Below are positions 49,961 through 63,900 of a stretch of DNA of 64,000 nt, piece after piece. Position 1 is the stretch's first letter; each line of letters begins with the position of its first letter. Origin of the DNA: Acanthornis magna (taxonomy: Eukaryota; Chordata; Aves; Passeriformes; Acanthizidae). The stretch is taken from contig JAWUZG010000135.1 of NCBI GenBank assembly GCA_036785705.1, positions 4,588,001 to 4,652,000 on the forward strand, written 5' to 3'. The notes beneath the pieces are model-generated. The model saw only the letters and a program-made list of their open reading frames with translations, was not told the DNA's origin and did no database searches. The translations under genes and the position numbers were made by a program.

Positions 49961-52900
49961 GCTTGGTAAGGTTTCAGTCAATGCATGCGGTTATTCCGCT
50001 CTCGTTGCCGAATCCTGTGGTTTTCCCTATTGAAGGTTGTGACATGTCTGTTGGTTAGCTCCCAAATTTACTGAAGTCTTTTGGACAGGCTCTGGCCCTT
50101 ATCCTGTCAGCAACTCTGCCTAGCTCAGAGCTGCCTGAAAGTTTGCTGAGCGTGTTAACTTCCTCTTTGAGTGGAGCTTAGCCTATAAAAGCCTACTGAT
50201 AAAGTCCATCCTGTTATTTTTATTTTGATAGCCTCCTAAGATACTTAGCAGTGCTTTTAGGAAAAAACCCTCCATTTATATGTAAATGTAATATATGTAT
50301 AGATGTATATACTCCTACTCTTCTAAAGAAAAGGAAAGACTCAGTAGTGAAGCAGAAATTGGTGTTTTATTCTTAATGCAGAGATGATGTAGATATATTT
50401 AGGTTGATGTATGAAATTCTGTAATACTTTTCTTCTGAATACACAATTTTCTGCCCTCTTTATTTCACTGACTAGCATGACCACTCTACTATCTATAGTT
50501 TTGGATACAATTTATTGCGCTTTTGAACAAGAAGTGTTTGGTTTGTGAGAAAGCAGTGTGATGTGTGTTAAGAAAGTATTTTCATGTTAGATTCCAAGTC
50601 TCTTCTATGGGGAGAAATCATCATAATTGGTCTTCCAACATCTCCATTAGACATCTTAAATAGTTTCCACATACTTGTGAAAGTTTCAATTACCTCACGT
50701 ACTATTTGACAATTTTAGTCCAAGTAAGGGACACTGGCTGAATTTCTGTACCATGAGAAAAATGTGGTCTAGAAGGATTTCTTACTGAGAAAAAGGAATG
50801 CATCTTTAATTTTTTTTTTTAAGATACTGTGTATCTTGCATGATTTTTTTTTTTTTTTTAAGATATACAGTATCTTGGATGCTAGCCCCAAGCCAGACTC
50901 TTTATATTTGCAAATTTTAATTTAAGTCAGGGAAGAAAACTCTGGCAAAACATGAAAAGTTACTTTAATATAATTTATTTTTTGTTTTGGTGTGGTTTTT
51001 TGTTGTTTAGTTCTCATTATTTGAAGCCATTAGCTAAATGACCATGTGGCTCCAGCTCTCAGTTTATGAGCTAGATGATGGATGCTGCAATTACTCTGAA
51101 ATAAAGTGTTATTTTTTATAAGTTAAGAACTGGTTGTTTGTAAGTGAAAAAATGATTGCTGAGCATTAGGAACATGTAAATGGAACTGGAGGGAAGAGGA
51201 AGATCTACAGAAATTCAGAGAAGGACTTTTGAGGCTTTCTGAAAGAGCTTGTGGAAATGAGCCCACTGACAGTCCCATGCTCATTTCCTCCAGTGATCAC
51301 TGGATCTACCTGGACATTTAAGGCAGCTTTTAGTCTTGTGTGAAAGATATGATTTGATTCTGGTTATTGTCTCAGTCCAGTAAACTTAGCTGAAGGAAAG
51401 CTTCTATGCAGGGGTGGATTTGGTGGTGTAAATCTACTTTTAGTTCAGTTAAAGACCATGGTCTTCCCTTAACCTCATCAGAAGAATGAACAAATCTAGT
51501 TCACTTCCCCCTCAAATTTCTCTAGATTTCTTCTTGTGTTCAATGTGCAAACTGACATGAATACAGACTAATCAAGGAAAGCATTTTTAACAGACTCTCC
51601 AAGAAATACAGCATTCTGCGTAAGCACTTGTTTGCTGCCAATAGATCAAGACACAATAATGTAGACCACATACAAGGCTCTAGAATAATCTTAAAGAACA
51701 TGAAGAAAATTACAACCCAGGTTGCCTCACAAAAGTACAAGTTCATGACTAGTCCTACAGGACCATGTTAGAAATTGAATTATAATTTGTACCTACATAA
51801 TTTGAATACTCAGTGTGGTTGCTGTCCAGTACTTAATTAATTTTGTTTGTGTGGTTTTTTAAAAGAAAAACCCAGTGTGAGAATTTTATTATGGAGCATG
51901 ACTTCAAGTTGAATGAGATGGCAGTAATTATCCTTGAGAGAAACTGGTTTCATTGTACATGGCAAACTTGTGAAACCCAAAGGACATACTCTGCCTTGCC
52001 TGGCTCCTGAAATCAGCAGAATTGTGTTAGTTCAGATTGCAGATTGTTGTGGGGTTTTTCTACAGAAGATGTAACCTCCCACCTTGCTTTTGAGAAGGAA
52101 GTAGAATGGAGCATTATTTCTTCAAGAAAGCAGCATTCAGTTTAAACAATTTCTTGCAGCGATACCTTTGCCTACAGCTCCTTAGAGCTACATAAATCCA
52201 CTGAGGAAAATAATAACAAGTGGCAAATGGGCTCTGATGATAACAGGTTCATAACAGCAAAATTTCAAAGGAAGAGAAGGGGAGCAAGCAGGAGGAGCAG
52301 TAATAACAGGAAGATTTTTGCTCTGTTAACTTTTGCATGGGCAAGAGATAGACTCAGGCCTCCTTCACGTGAAAGTGTGTGGTCACAGCTGCTGCCTTGA
52401 GTGCTAAGGTGAAAATACGGGTGGCATCCCTTGGCATGTGCAGGCAGCTAAAGGTACTCCTGACCATGAAGGGAGCACAGAGGCTGCTGGCTGCTTGCTG
52501 GCAGGCCATGATGGGCTGTTTGTTTTCATACTCACAGTCTTGGGACACTGCTGCCAATGTCACAGCAGTTTCTTTTCATTTTAGGCTGCTGAAAGGGCTT
52601 ACTTTGTGGATTTGCTGGTTAGATTGATATCCTAAAATTGAAACCATATATAGTTATGTCACGTTAATATTTGGTTTGGTAATTTCTGTTTTGCTTTATA
52701 CACTTCTGATTCAGCACAGGAATACTGCATTCAGCTAAAGGTTTGTTGATTCCCTAAGAGCCAAAAAATTAAAAACAAACTAGCTTCTTTTGAATATTGC
52801 TCTCTTGTGTTCTGAATAACTATTTTCAATCACTAACTACTTATGGTAAGCCTCTGAAAATAGATGCATATAATGGAAGTCATGTTTTTTAAGGAAAAAG

Positions 52901-53056
52901 CAGATCAGTGATCCCTGTTACAGACTGTCCACAAAATATCAGGAACTAGTTTTGCTTCATATTGCTGTAAGTGGAGCAAGGCCTTGGCTTTAAAAAGAGA
53001 TCAAATTGATACCTCGTTGAAAATATTGAGATGCTTTAAACCATTTATTTTGGATA
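49961..53056. other. Non-coding AT-rich DNA, no gene recognised
   Basis: A near-palindromic duplicated element with T runs lies at 50809-50876 and is listed separately. Otherwise there are only short open frames without recognisable domains. Confidence 0.6.
50809..50876. repeat. Duplicated near-palindrome with T runs
   Basis: aagatactgtgtatctt (50821-50837) and aagatatacagtatctt (50860-50876) are each nearly self-complementary and are inverted copies of one another with one mismatch in 17. Each is preceded by a T run (50809-50820 and 50843-50859). The pair could form one long hairpin or two small ones. Confidence 0.8.
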
Positions 53057-54420
53057 AATCACACAGAATCACAGAATATGCTGACTTGGAAGGAACACAC
53101 GAGGATCATTGAGTCCAGCTCCTGGCTCTGCGCAGGAGACCCCAAGAGTCACCCCATGTGCCTGAAAGCATTGTCCAAATGCTTCTTGAACTCCGTTGGC
53201 CTTGTTGCTGTGACAGCTTCCCTGGGGAGCTGTTGCAGTGCCCAACCACCCTCTGGTGAAGATCCTTTCCCTGAAATTAAACTTAAACCTCCCCTGACAC
53301 AACTTCAGGGCATTCCCTCAGGTCCTGTCACTGTCACCACAGAGAAGAGATCAGTGCCTGCCCCTCCTCTTCCCCTCAGGAGGAAGCTGTAACTGCAGTG
53401 AGGTCTCCCCTCGGTCTCCTCCAGGCCGAACAGAGCAAGGCCTCAGCCACTCCGCACACAACTTCCTCTCTAGGCCCTTCACTATCTTCGTGGCCCTTCT
53501 TTGGGATGCTCTCTAATAACTTAATATCTTGTATCTCATTCCCCAGTCTGTCCATACCTCCAGGACTTCCCCATCCCAGGTGCAGAATCTGGCACCTGGA
53601 TTTCCTTTGTTGAACTCTGTACGGTTGGTGACTGCCCAGTCCTCACCACTGTCGAGGCCTCTCTGCAGGGCCTCTCTCAGCTCCTCCCAGCTTTGTATCA
53701 TCTGTGAACTTGCTCTGTATCCCTTCCAGTCCTGCATCCAAGTCATTTATGAAGATGCCGATGAGCACAGGGTCTGATGGACACTAGTGCCAGGTCCCTG
53801 TCTGGTGTCACCCCATTCTCTGTAACCTTTTGCACCCGACCCATGAGCCAGTTGCTCACCCATCTCATGGTGTGTTTATCCAGCTGTGTGCTGGACATTT
53901 TGTCCAGAAGGATCCTCTGAGAAATGGTATCCAAAGCTTTACTGAAATACAGAAAGGTTACATCAGCTGGCTTCCCCTGATCAACTCAGTGGGTTACTTT
54001 GTCATAGAAGCAAATCAGGTTTGATAAGCACGACTTTCCTCTCATGAAGCCGTGCTGGCTGTAACCAATGACTGTGTTGTCTTTCAGGTGTTTTTCAACA
54101 CCTTCCAAAATAATCTCCATAACTTTGCGTGGCACTGAAGTGAGACTGATAGATCTGTGGCTTCCAGGGTCCTCCTTTCTCTTCTTGAAAACTGGGGCAT
54201 TTGCCAGCTTCCAGTCAGCTGGACCTCTCCAGATTCCCAAGACCACTCAAAAATTATTGAGAGGTTTTGTGATGATATCAACTCTTGAGCTATCTTGCTC
54301 TTTGAGGATTCTTGGATGAATCCCATCAGGTTGAATAGATTTGTAGGGATCCAGCTGGAGCAGTAGAAAATTTGTCTGCTGGAGAACTTTGTCAATGGCA
54401 ATAGCCCTAAAGCCATCTTG
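53057..54420 (-). pseudogene. CR1 LINE, 5'-truncated, broken reverse transcriptase
   Basis: The 3' end at 53057-53080 shows the repeated ATTCTGTG tail of CR1 (plus strand aatcacacagaatcacagaa). Reading leftward on the minus strand, reverse-transcriptase blocks appear in order: SIIFE..WESGE (near 54270-54240), WKLANAPVFKK (about 54210), SLTSVPRKVMEIIL (about 54140), SQHGFMRGKSCLSNLI (about 54050), a stop just after YDKVTH (53986), ILLDKMSSTQLDKH (about 53900) and, after a frameshift, FINDLDAGLEG followed by FTDDTKL (about 53690). The catalytic aspartate pair is present, but the coding frame is broken several times, so the element is dead. The endonuclease domain is missing. The 5' edge is uncertain. 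Confidence 0.9.
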
Positions 54421-54940
54421 ACCTCATGGAAAAAAATCTTGCTGCCCTTCTTCCATCAGAATAACTTTGACCTCATTAATATTTTTACTTTGGCAGTCAC
54501 AGCATGGTGGGGTTGTAACCCAACTTAGAGATGTTAGCTGCTGGACCTCAGAGGGAAATCCCTGATCCTCTGAGCCTTCTAGATTTGCTAGGAAAACTCC
54601 TTCTGGATAAATGTCTGTGTCATAGGGATTACAGAGCAAGTGTCGCTGAGCTTCACTGTGGATTCTGCCAGCATGCATGCAGCAGGACACCACAGTGATC
54701 TTTGTCACAGCTGCAGGGATTCTTGTCACAGCCACAATAGCAATCCTTATGGCATCCAGTGCTTTTGTCACAGTGCTGCGAAATAATTGCAGCAGCTGCA
54801 GCCTCTGCCAGCTCTGTGAAGGCCAAGCCTGTATGTGGACAGGGAACACAAGCTTTGCCTCCTGCTGGTAACCCAGATGGAGGAAGAGGTCTAAAGTCAT
54901 CACCTGCTACATCGGTGTGTTGGTACTGAGACCCAGATCA
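54421..54940. other. Unidentified sequence next to the CR1, with a cysteine-rich open frame
   Basis: On the minus strand a frame without ATG is open for 94 codons (54937-54656) and encodes 11 cysteines, including CYCGC and PCSCDKDHC. An overlapping 159-codon frame with ATG (54903-54424) has no recognisable domain. The core contains ttgtcacag three times on the plus strand (near 54705, 54722 and 54765), which by itself creates the CDK repeats. I do not recognise either product, and this may be non-coding. Confidence 0.35.
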
Positions 54941-57900
54941 ACCCCTTGGCATGAGAGAGGACAGCTCTGCCTCCATGGGCACTGTGAGTCTGACCTGTGA
55001 GGAGAGGTTTAGTGACCTAGAGATTCAGAACTTGTTACTAGGGGATATGATAGCAGCATAATGGGCTTGAAGCATGGAAACAATGTGTCCTGCTACTTTG
55101 TTCCCTCATGTACTTATACTACTGTTCAATCTGAATCTTGCCCTACCTTACCTGTGGCATTACAGGAGCACCTTTGTGCTTCTTAATATTTCTATAACCT
55201 CTGTGCTTCATACTTCCCATCCTCCTTTTGGCTCTGGCTAGGTAAAGGCATATGAAGGGACAACTATTAGACTTCCTGATGTTATACAGGTACATTGTTT
55301 TCAAATCTGAATCCTGCTCTTAATTTATTTTAGTCTGGAGAAATCAAATAATGCGATATTGGGTAAAACATATTTATGAATGCGTGTGCCCGATGTTACG
55401 TGCCGTTTACAATTTGCATCTTTCCTGGTCCCACAAGACTGATTATAAAGACCATTAAAAAGGCACTTGATGGTATGTTAAAATTTTAGGGCTTTAGGTC
55501 ATGACATAAACTGTAAAAAGTATTACTGAGTACAAAAGGCAGTCCATTTCTAATGTCGTTGGTAGTAATTTCCTTTACTGACTCTGGTGTACTGTAAAAC
55601 AAGTTTTACTAACCTCAGAAGTAAATGTCCTTAATGTGTGCCTGCTCTGGATAGTTTATAGGGGTTGTGCAGGTAAGTGTGTTTGCCTGGCAGTGTCCTG
55701 CTTTTACCTGCACTTCTCTCAGTACTGCAATAGTGTGCTGGAAACTGGAATATCAAAAAGTGTCTCTAGAGTATTAGCAGCTGTTGTGGGGCAGCCCCAT
55801 TAGCCACAGATTTCACTGCCTGGAAATGAACAATAAAAAGCAATCCTCATGATAATGGTTGCTCCACCAGCTTCTTTATCTAACTGGAAAAGATCTTTCT
55901 GCTTGATTCTGAGCTAGTATTTCTTTATTTCTTTATCAAGAAAGATTCAAAGTACTTCTGTTTCCCCCTTGAAAGTGATTTAAAAAAAATAAATAGAATA
56001 TAGCAAGGGGTGTATGTATATTACTGTAATTAGTATGGGGGAGTGAATCCATTTTTTTCCCTGTATATGTTAAAATCTTGATTTTGGGGGAATTCTTCTG
56101 ATTCTTCTTCCAAAGGATATTTTTAGGCTGAACATCCTCTTTTGCCTTATGTGAGAGGCAGCCAATACTGCTGTGTTAGTGTGTGTTCAAACTGCTCTGA
56201 ATTAATCCTGTGTTTCCTGGCAACAACTTCCCATTTCTTTCCTTATCTTTTCGCGGTGCTATGAGGATTTGATTTGAGGCACCATTAGTAGAATAGACAT
56301 AACGATTGTATCAGTTGATTAGAGGCATCTAATGTAGTTTCTGGACATCAGTTACTGCTCAGTAATGGAAATAGTTCAAGGAAATACTTCATGAAGCTTA
56401 CAGCTGACTAAGAAGCTGGAAATCTGTCATTTTGTTTACAGGCACGTAGGCAATTCTTCCATGTCCTCATTGTAGTGTGAAAGGTCCCGGGTGGAAAGGT
56501 AGCTTGTCCTCTGGCTTAGGTTTGCCCCTTCTTTGGTGCAAGTTGCACAACTTCCAAGGTATAGTCACCCTTTGGGTCCTCTGTTGGCAATTACATTGTC
56601 CCAGGCTCAAACTGGGAATCTCCCTGCTCAGATTACATTTGTCTTCCTTTCCCAGAGATGTGAGCTGGTTGCTGCTGCCATGACCGAAGCATAATATAGG
56701 ACGGTAACTGGATCTGGGTGTCAGTGTGGGAAGTTCAGTACATGGTATTTTCTAACTTCTTCACAGCTGTACTAGGATTTTCCCCCCTTTTTGTTGGCTT
56801 TTTTTTTTAAATTTCATGCAGAGCTGTATTAATTACCAAGGTTTTTTATTATTATTATTTTTAAATTTGATGACGCTACTTTATTTTATTGCATCTATTT
56901 GACTCTTGTCAAAACCACTTATGAATAACAGCAACATAATTTAGTAGAGGATATCAGCTCAGCTGCTCTATGAAAGCTTTATTTAAAGGGCTTCTCTTTA
57001 CATGCAGTGAATATTTAATCATTGCCTTTATTTTCTGCTCTCATTTTCAATTCAGTTTTCAATTTAGAGGTTTTAATTATGTAAAAAAGACAAAGATATG
57101 CTCTTTTCTTCTCTCTGTTGAATTTTCCTAACACAGTCTAATTTGAATTGAAAACTGACTTTTACTGTATTCAAGTTGGTTTTAGGGTCCTTCCAGAGTT
57201 TCAGAATTTCTATTATATTAACATTTCTGAATCTAGAAAAGTGCTGGCTCAAACCTTGATGCTGTTAAATTCAATAGACCTTTTGCCAATAACATTCATA
57301 ATGCTAGGTTTTGCACACTCAGTTTTAGGTAGGTTAGTAAGTTCACAATAATGCAGGATTTTTATTGCAAATGATGTCATATTAGTACTTGTGATTACTT
57401 AAGGCAGACTTTTTTAAGCCATGGTTAATTTATGGATTACTAGCAAATAAAATGACTTGCTGTATCAATTTAGGAATTTCAAATTCTGTTAAATGCAGTG
57501 TAGGTTTGAAATGTATTTTTAATACCTGTCATCTCCTGTAAGTAATTGGTACAATGTATACATAACATTAGTAGTAAAAGGATACTTCAGAATTTTTCTA
57601 GTAACTATTTTAAGAGCTGTCTTTTCTCTCTTTTGTTTCATCTAAGGATCAAATTTTAGTTCCAACTATGATTTTACTGAAAACTCTGTAAGTTGTTAAA
57701 TCAGTAGTATGTGTGGGTTTGGGGTTATTTTCAGAAGTTAGAAGATTAAGTTCCTCTAGAAGGAGATAAAATGTCTAAATTCACTTAACCTTTTGTTCTG
57801 CTGTATGCTAGATCCTAACATCATCAGGTTCACAGTGGCCTTTCATTCAGTTATGACCTAGTTCAATGTACAGGTAACAAATCAATAGCCTGAGATAGTA

Positions 57901-60900
57901 ACATTTACTATCTAATTCCTACTACTTCAACAGTGGAATTCCACAGTTATGTCAATTATGTTTTGGAAATATCACTGAACTTTGCTTATTTGAACCCATT
58001 AATGTGCTGAGACAAGGTTGGGTTTGCTTCAATAACATTGCAGAATGCTTTGATGATTTCAATACCTTTGTCTTACAAAAAAAGAAAAGAAAAGAAAAAA
58101 AAAAATTGTTCAAAGAGTTGTATGAAACAAGTGCCATTGTACAGCCTGCAGCACACTCCTTGGTTCCTGGATTCTTGTTAAGTGCTGCTGTGGTCTGATG
58201 GGAGCAGTTCAGTTTCTATCGCACTGCTGCCATTAAGCCCTTGCTCTCAAGAAAGTTTTCTCCCACACATAAGTGTGCAGCCTTGAGTGAATAAAGTCCC
58301 AAAGAATTGGGGTGGCACCTCTACAGCCAAATTAATTTATTTTTACCTGCTCTGGCAAGGTTGCTCTAGCAAGGTTTAACATGGTGAATACTACGTCTCA
58401 TAACTGGGCTGTGTGAAAAGTAACATTCCCATCTGTTTGACTACAGCTTGAACTTTGGAAGATGGACAGTGGTCTTGTCACATGTACGCTTTTCTTCTTC
58501 CATGGACTCTAGTGTGATTTTGTCTAGCCCTTTGTGTTAATTTATACTACACTACTCTCCCTGTTCCTGTATGTAGGTGGGAAGCCATGACTTCATGCTA
58601 CCTTCACATCCAAGGGACTAATGAAACAGAACACTGCTTACTATTTTCCTGGCATAAAGGGAAAGCCTAGAATGAGCAGAAATCATAATTTAACTTGTAT
58701 TAAGTTTCTACATGCATTTTTCATCACCTGAAAAAAATTGTCTTCGCAAACTAACTTTTTAATGAGAAAGCTTCTAGTGTTGCTGGTAGCAATGATTAAG
58801 TATCTAACTACCTATAGCACTTCTTGTTAGTTCATTAAAAGACTAGCCTTCCTAATTACATTTGCATGTCTCTCCATAATTTGTACAGACCTCAATAATT
58901 AAATGGGTGATAATCCGTCAGCAGAATTGCAAAAGACCTTGATCCTTACATACGCAAACCCTCGGGCAGTATTTACAGTTTTCTAATAGTGTGTTGCCTT
59001 TCTTACTTGATTTTTAACTGAATAGAAGACACTGTTGATGATATTAGCTTCACAAATAGTCTGTTGTGCAATGGATGAAGACACTTTGGGATGGATATAG
59101 GCAATCTGTCCCCTTGCTCCCTAGTCATTGCAAAGACAGATCTCATTTCTGGTTTAGTTATTTGAAACTGTCTGTGTCTTTATTTCACTGATAAGTCATT
59201 TTAAAAGCTGGAGTGAATGTTATTTTTTTACTCTTTGAAGGCCTGATCTCTTTGTGATGCTTGGATGGCCAAAAGATGGTGACTTAAACACAAATTAGGT
59301 ACCTGCAGCACAATTTCTAATGGTGCAGAGGTGAAGCTGGGGAATTGGTGCTCACCCTCTGAAGGTCAGAGCACAGATTGACTTGCATGACTGGAGATAC
59401 TCAGCACTTATAGTGCTTATATTCATCTGTTTTCTCTTTTATTTGTTCTTCTCTTCAGGCAGCTAAAAAACTAAGCCATTCTAATTCAATTTCTTCTTAA
59501 AAAAATTTTATAATCTGGTCTTCAGCTTTAGTGTAATTTTACCTCTTCTTTCATACTTACGTGAGTTAAATGCTTTATGTCTCTGTTTCATGTGGGAAAT
59601 GCCTCCAAGGGCATCCACTTACATATAGCAATTTTGGTGCATCACCTCCGAATAATTCAGAGAAAACTTATCCATCATTAGATGAAATTTTGCACTCTTA
59701 TCAGTGCAGTGCCCACTTTCTGATCATCTGAAAAGCTTTCAGACTCACCCATGAGTTATACAGCCATCACTGCCCATTTTCTAGCTGAATCCCTGTGTCT
59801 ACACATGCTCCTGGCTCACCAGCTCTGCTCTTAGTCTCCCCCCAGAGCAGCACAGGGTGATTATATTTCTAACTCATTTGGCTTATCACATTTAAGACTC
59901 TAATTGAAGAGCAAGGTCTCCGCTTTACCACTGCATCATTATCTTCTGAAATATTTTTAAAATGTGCCATTTTAGCCCTATGTTATATGTTCTGTCCTCA
60001 GAACAAGGCAGCAAAACTGGAACAGGGAGAAAGGAAAATGCCTGCTGTGTTTCGAGTTAGTGTTCCTACTGGGACATATCTTTGAGGCAGGGCCATGTGG
60101 AGGTAGAGCAAATGGTGCAGGAAGGCACTTTGCTGAGTTGGAATGAAATATCACAAGCTGAAACAGTAGTTTCTGACCACCTGCCTGGACAAAGTGATTT
60201 CATCTGGGCTGCTATTGGAATTGTCCTTGTGTTGTTTGGCAACTCTTTGCAGCATCCTCTTTATATTATTTCAGTTTGTGCAGATGTTGTGAATAAAAAG
60301 AAACTAAGAGAAAATGAGGAGTATCTTCTCTTCCAGAAAAGCTTGTTACCTATGGCAAAATCCTCCAAATCATTACTCTTTTACAAAGGGGCAGTCATAT
60401 GTTGTAAATAATGAACAGTAATGATAAAACATCTGAGAAGACTTAGATAAGAACATGTATTGAAAAAATACAATTATTATGGTCTGAGAGTTTTCGCAGT
60501 GGGCAAAACCATGTACTTTATAATTTCTACGATTTAATTTTTTAATCGCATTTCTTTCAAAGTTAATTTATTCTGATGAAGTGGGATATCTGCTGATTAT
60601 TTAACATATCCATCTATTTTGTGAGCTTTAGTGTTGCCCTGAGTTTCATGTTAATTATATAGGACCATCACTATATTTAAAAACCAGTCTTCATTAAAAA
60701 AACTAAATCGTTAATATATCAGCTGTTAGCTGTACTTAACAGAGGTCTTCTGCATCTCTCACAGGCTTTATGAATTCTTAGGCTGGCAGTCCTTTCTGCT
60801 ATTTATGTGTACTGAAGCAACCATATAATTTATCTGGTTTGGAGCTCCTTTCTTCCAGCATATTCAGAGCTTACCGGTATCACTAATAGGAAAACAGAAA

Positions 60901-63900
60901 GAGATTCATCCCTTAATTCCTAAACATCTTGATAAATGAGCAACAGAACCTGCCAACTAGCTAATATAACATGGTATACAGACTGTGATATTAGGTATAA
61001 GAGGTTGATTTGGCCGGAATTTTGAGTATGTCACGTGACTTGTAAAGAGATGAAAATAAAAGATATAAAATACATAGCCTGCCTCAGTATTTTCCCCAGC
61101 ACTCACATGGAAGTGACAACAGAGCTCCTGCTCTTCACTTCAGGTGTTTTATAAACTTGCCTACCTTCTTGACTGCCACCAGTTGAAATGCTGGTGTGAG
61201 GAATTAGGATTGGATGCCTGGGTGATGAGAAAATGAAAAGGATTGCTCTTCAAATGATTCTGAGGGGATACGCAATAGAGCAGAACCCTTTTTGAAGGAT
61301 TGGTTCAAAGGAAAACATAGGCTCAAAATAATGAGCTTTTAAAAACCTGTCTTACTGCTTGTGGTTCCTCACTGTGCTTCAGATATAATTCATATCAAGG
61401 TTTTAGGATTTATCATTACCTAGACTACCCTGACCTCCATCAGTGCCCCGCCTACAAATACAGATAGTCTTTGTATAAAATGCCTTCATACCCTCAAAGT
61501 TCTAGAAATTTCAGTAACATTAAATAAATAATATTAAAGGCAAAAATTTCTGGCATTACCTAAAATTTTCCCCAATTACTATGAAGAGGAAGAAACTTGT
61601 ATTTTGGCTTCCTTAATGCAGTAAGTGTTGGTTAAGTTGGATTTAGCTACTTGACTGTGTCATGATAGATAAAGATTAGAACTGTATAAATAAAATACTA
61701 GGCACATGGTTAATATTTTTCTAACTAGAAGGCACAGCTAAAAAGTTTGGGTTTGTACATGAAACCAACTTAAATAGTCCTGAGTTTTGAAAATGCACCC
61801 ATTTTCAGTTTTTTTTCTTCTTCTCCTTATTTGGTGAGGCTTCCTTTATTTTTCCAGGGATCAGCTGAGTAACACTGGTGCAATATTCTTCCCTGGCACT
61901 GGTGTCCCTTGTTCAGTGACACTGTGTGTCCCATGTGGTCATTCTCTCCAAGGGCGTTATTGTAACAGTATATTAGAATTTTTTTCCTTCCTAAAATTAG
62001 TCTAAGGCATTTCAAATACTTGGTCTTAAGGGCACAGCTGATTCATGTGGGAGCTTTTCAAGGGAAAAATGGTAGTAATGTGCCCAAACTCTGTTTTCCT
62101 GATGTGGGGAAAGGGCACTGAAAGTATTCTATGCCTTTGAAAATGCTTTTTCTTTTGGTCCCAAATTTACTTTGGTTTTTATTGCTTAAATATTGCCCAC
62201 GAAATATTAGCCAGTTGTAGCGCTTGATTGAATTATGAGTAAGATGAGCTAAAAAACATTGTTCTTCCATGTTTCTTTGTGTCATTCAATAGCTCTGATC
62301 TGACTTCTGAAATATATTTACACATTTTTCTTGGAGTTTCATGACATCATCACATCTGTAGATTTAGGGGTCTGATGCAAATGATGATCTGATTCTGTTA
62401 AAATGATCAGTCTGCCAAAACATGAACAACATTTTGTATTCTCTCCATCTCTTACATGACTGAATAGATTCCAGTATTTTATGTTATGGACTTTGTTTTG
62501 AATCACTCTCTTTTGTTGCATGCATGAAGTTTTTTGAAACTTTCTTCTGATATATCAGTATTGGCAACAGCTGGTCCTCCCTTCCTTAAGCACCCAACAC
62601 TTTTCACAAACTTTTTGACTCTTAAAAGAGTACTGCTTGTGGGTTTTGTAATCATTTTAGCATCATGGTTTTTTTAGTTAAATGCCCACACAAATAGAAA
62701 TTAAAGGAATCTTGGTATGATATAAAGTTATTTGGATTAATTAATCCCTATCAAAACTTCATTGAGCTATTTACATGTGTATTATAGGTCAATATAGACC
62801 TCCATTTTAATTCATGTCTTTATGTAAAAACTTCTTTACAGCCTGGATATTTGCTTCCATGTGCTTTGCCTGTGAGCTCCAATAAGTATGACTCAGAGAT
62901 GTTGCTTGGACTTTCATTTTTATTTTAAGCATAAAGACTATTGTAGTTCCAACAGATTATTATTTAAAAGTTGGTTTAAAAATACTAAACAGATAAACAT
63001 TTAAGAAAACTCCTTTACCATGCAGCCAAATATTTCATAAAGTATGTATAGTTTTTACTTCTACTCCTGCAGAGAATGTAAGAAATCATCCTATTTTGGT
63101 ACCAGTATAATGTGTCAGAATAGTTGTGCTTTGTGGTCTAATCAAAAATATTAGCTGAAATGGGGAGGATGAGGGTCTTAATGGATTGCTATATGGACCG
63201 AAGAGATTTTTTTGTTCTTTAGTATAAAAGGAATCATCCAGTGATTCCGTTGAAAATATTTAGTTTGAACACTGATATTGAAATATTGCACTGAAAGATA
63301 AACAGATGACTTCAGAATGATGGTAGCAAATGCAATTATGCTTCAACCCACAATAATCTTAAGTGAGATATTTTATTAAATGTTAATAACTTTGGAGACT
63401 AGACTGGCTTCTTCTTAGGTCTTTCAAATAAGAGTTGTTCTGTGCAACAAGATGCCTGCAATATAAAGGTGGAATGTGTACCAAGGGGTGATTCTGAGGG
63501 CTTAAAACCATTTGAGATTTATTAGTTTTCTGGAGTTGGGTTAACAAGGTTCCGTGAATAGGCACAAGGCCTGGAGAGTGGGATTAGGAAGGTTTCCAGA
63601 GGCTCTGAACTCATGTCAAGCAAACCTGTCATGCCAAGCAGCTAAGTCAACTGAATAGGGAAACGTCTTGGAAGTGCTTTATCAATGCATAATGTTTGTA
63701 AATTTTATTCAATTAATTTACAGCTGCAGGGCTCATGAGGCTGAGATTAAAGTTTTGTAAAGTTTTGATAAGGAAGCAGCCAAAACCAAACAAAAACATT
63801 TGATTAGCTTTGGATGTTTTTTTAACAAGTTGGCAGGGGAACAAAATTGCAAGCAAGTATTTCAGAGGAAGGTGTACCTAGTCTTGGGAGCTACTGTAGT

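Noticed and set aside
55661..55680. Second cagGTAAGT that might be a recursive splice site
   Set aside because: The sequence before it is purine-rich (ataggggttgtg) and lacks a pyrimidine tract.
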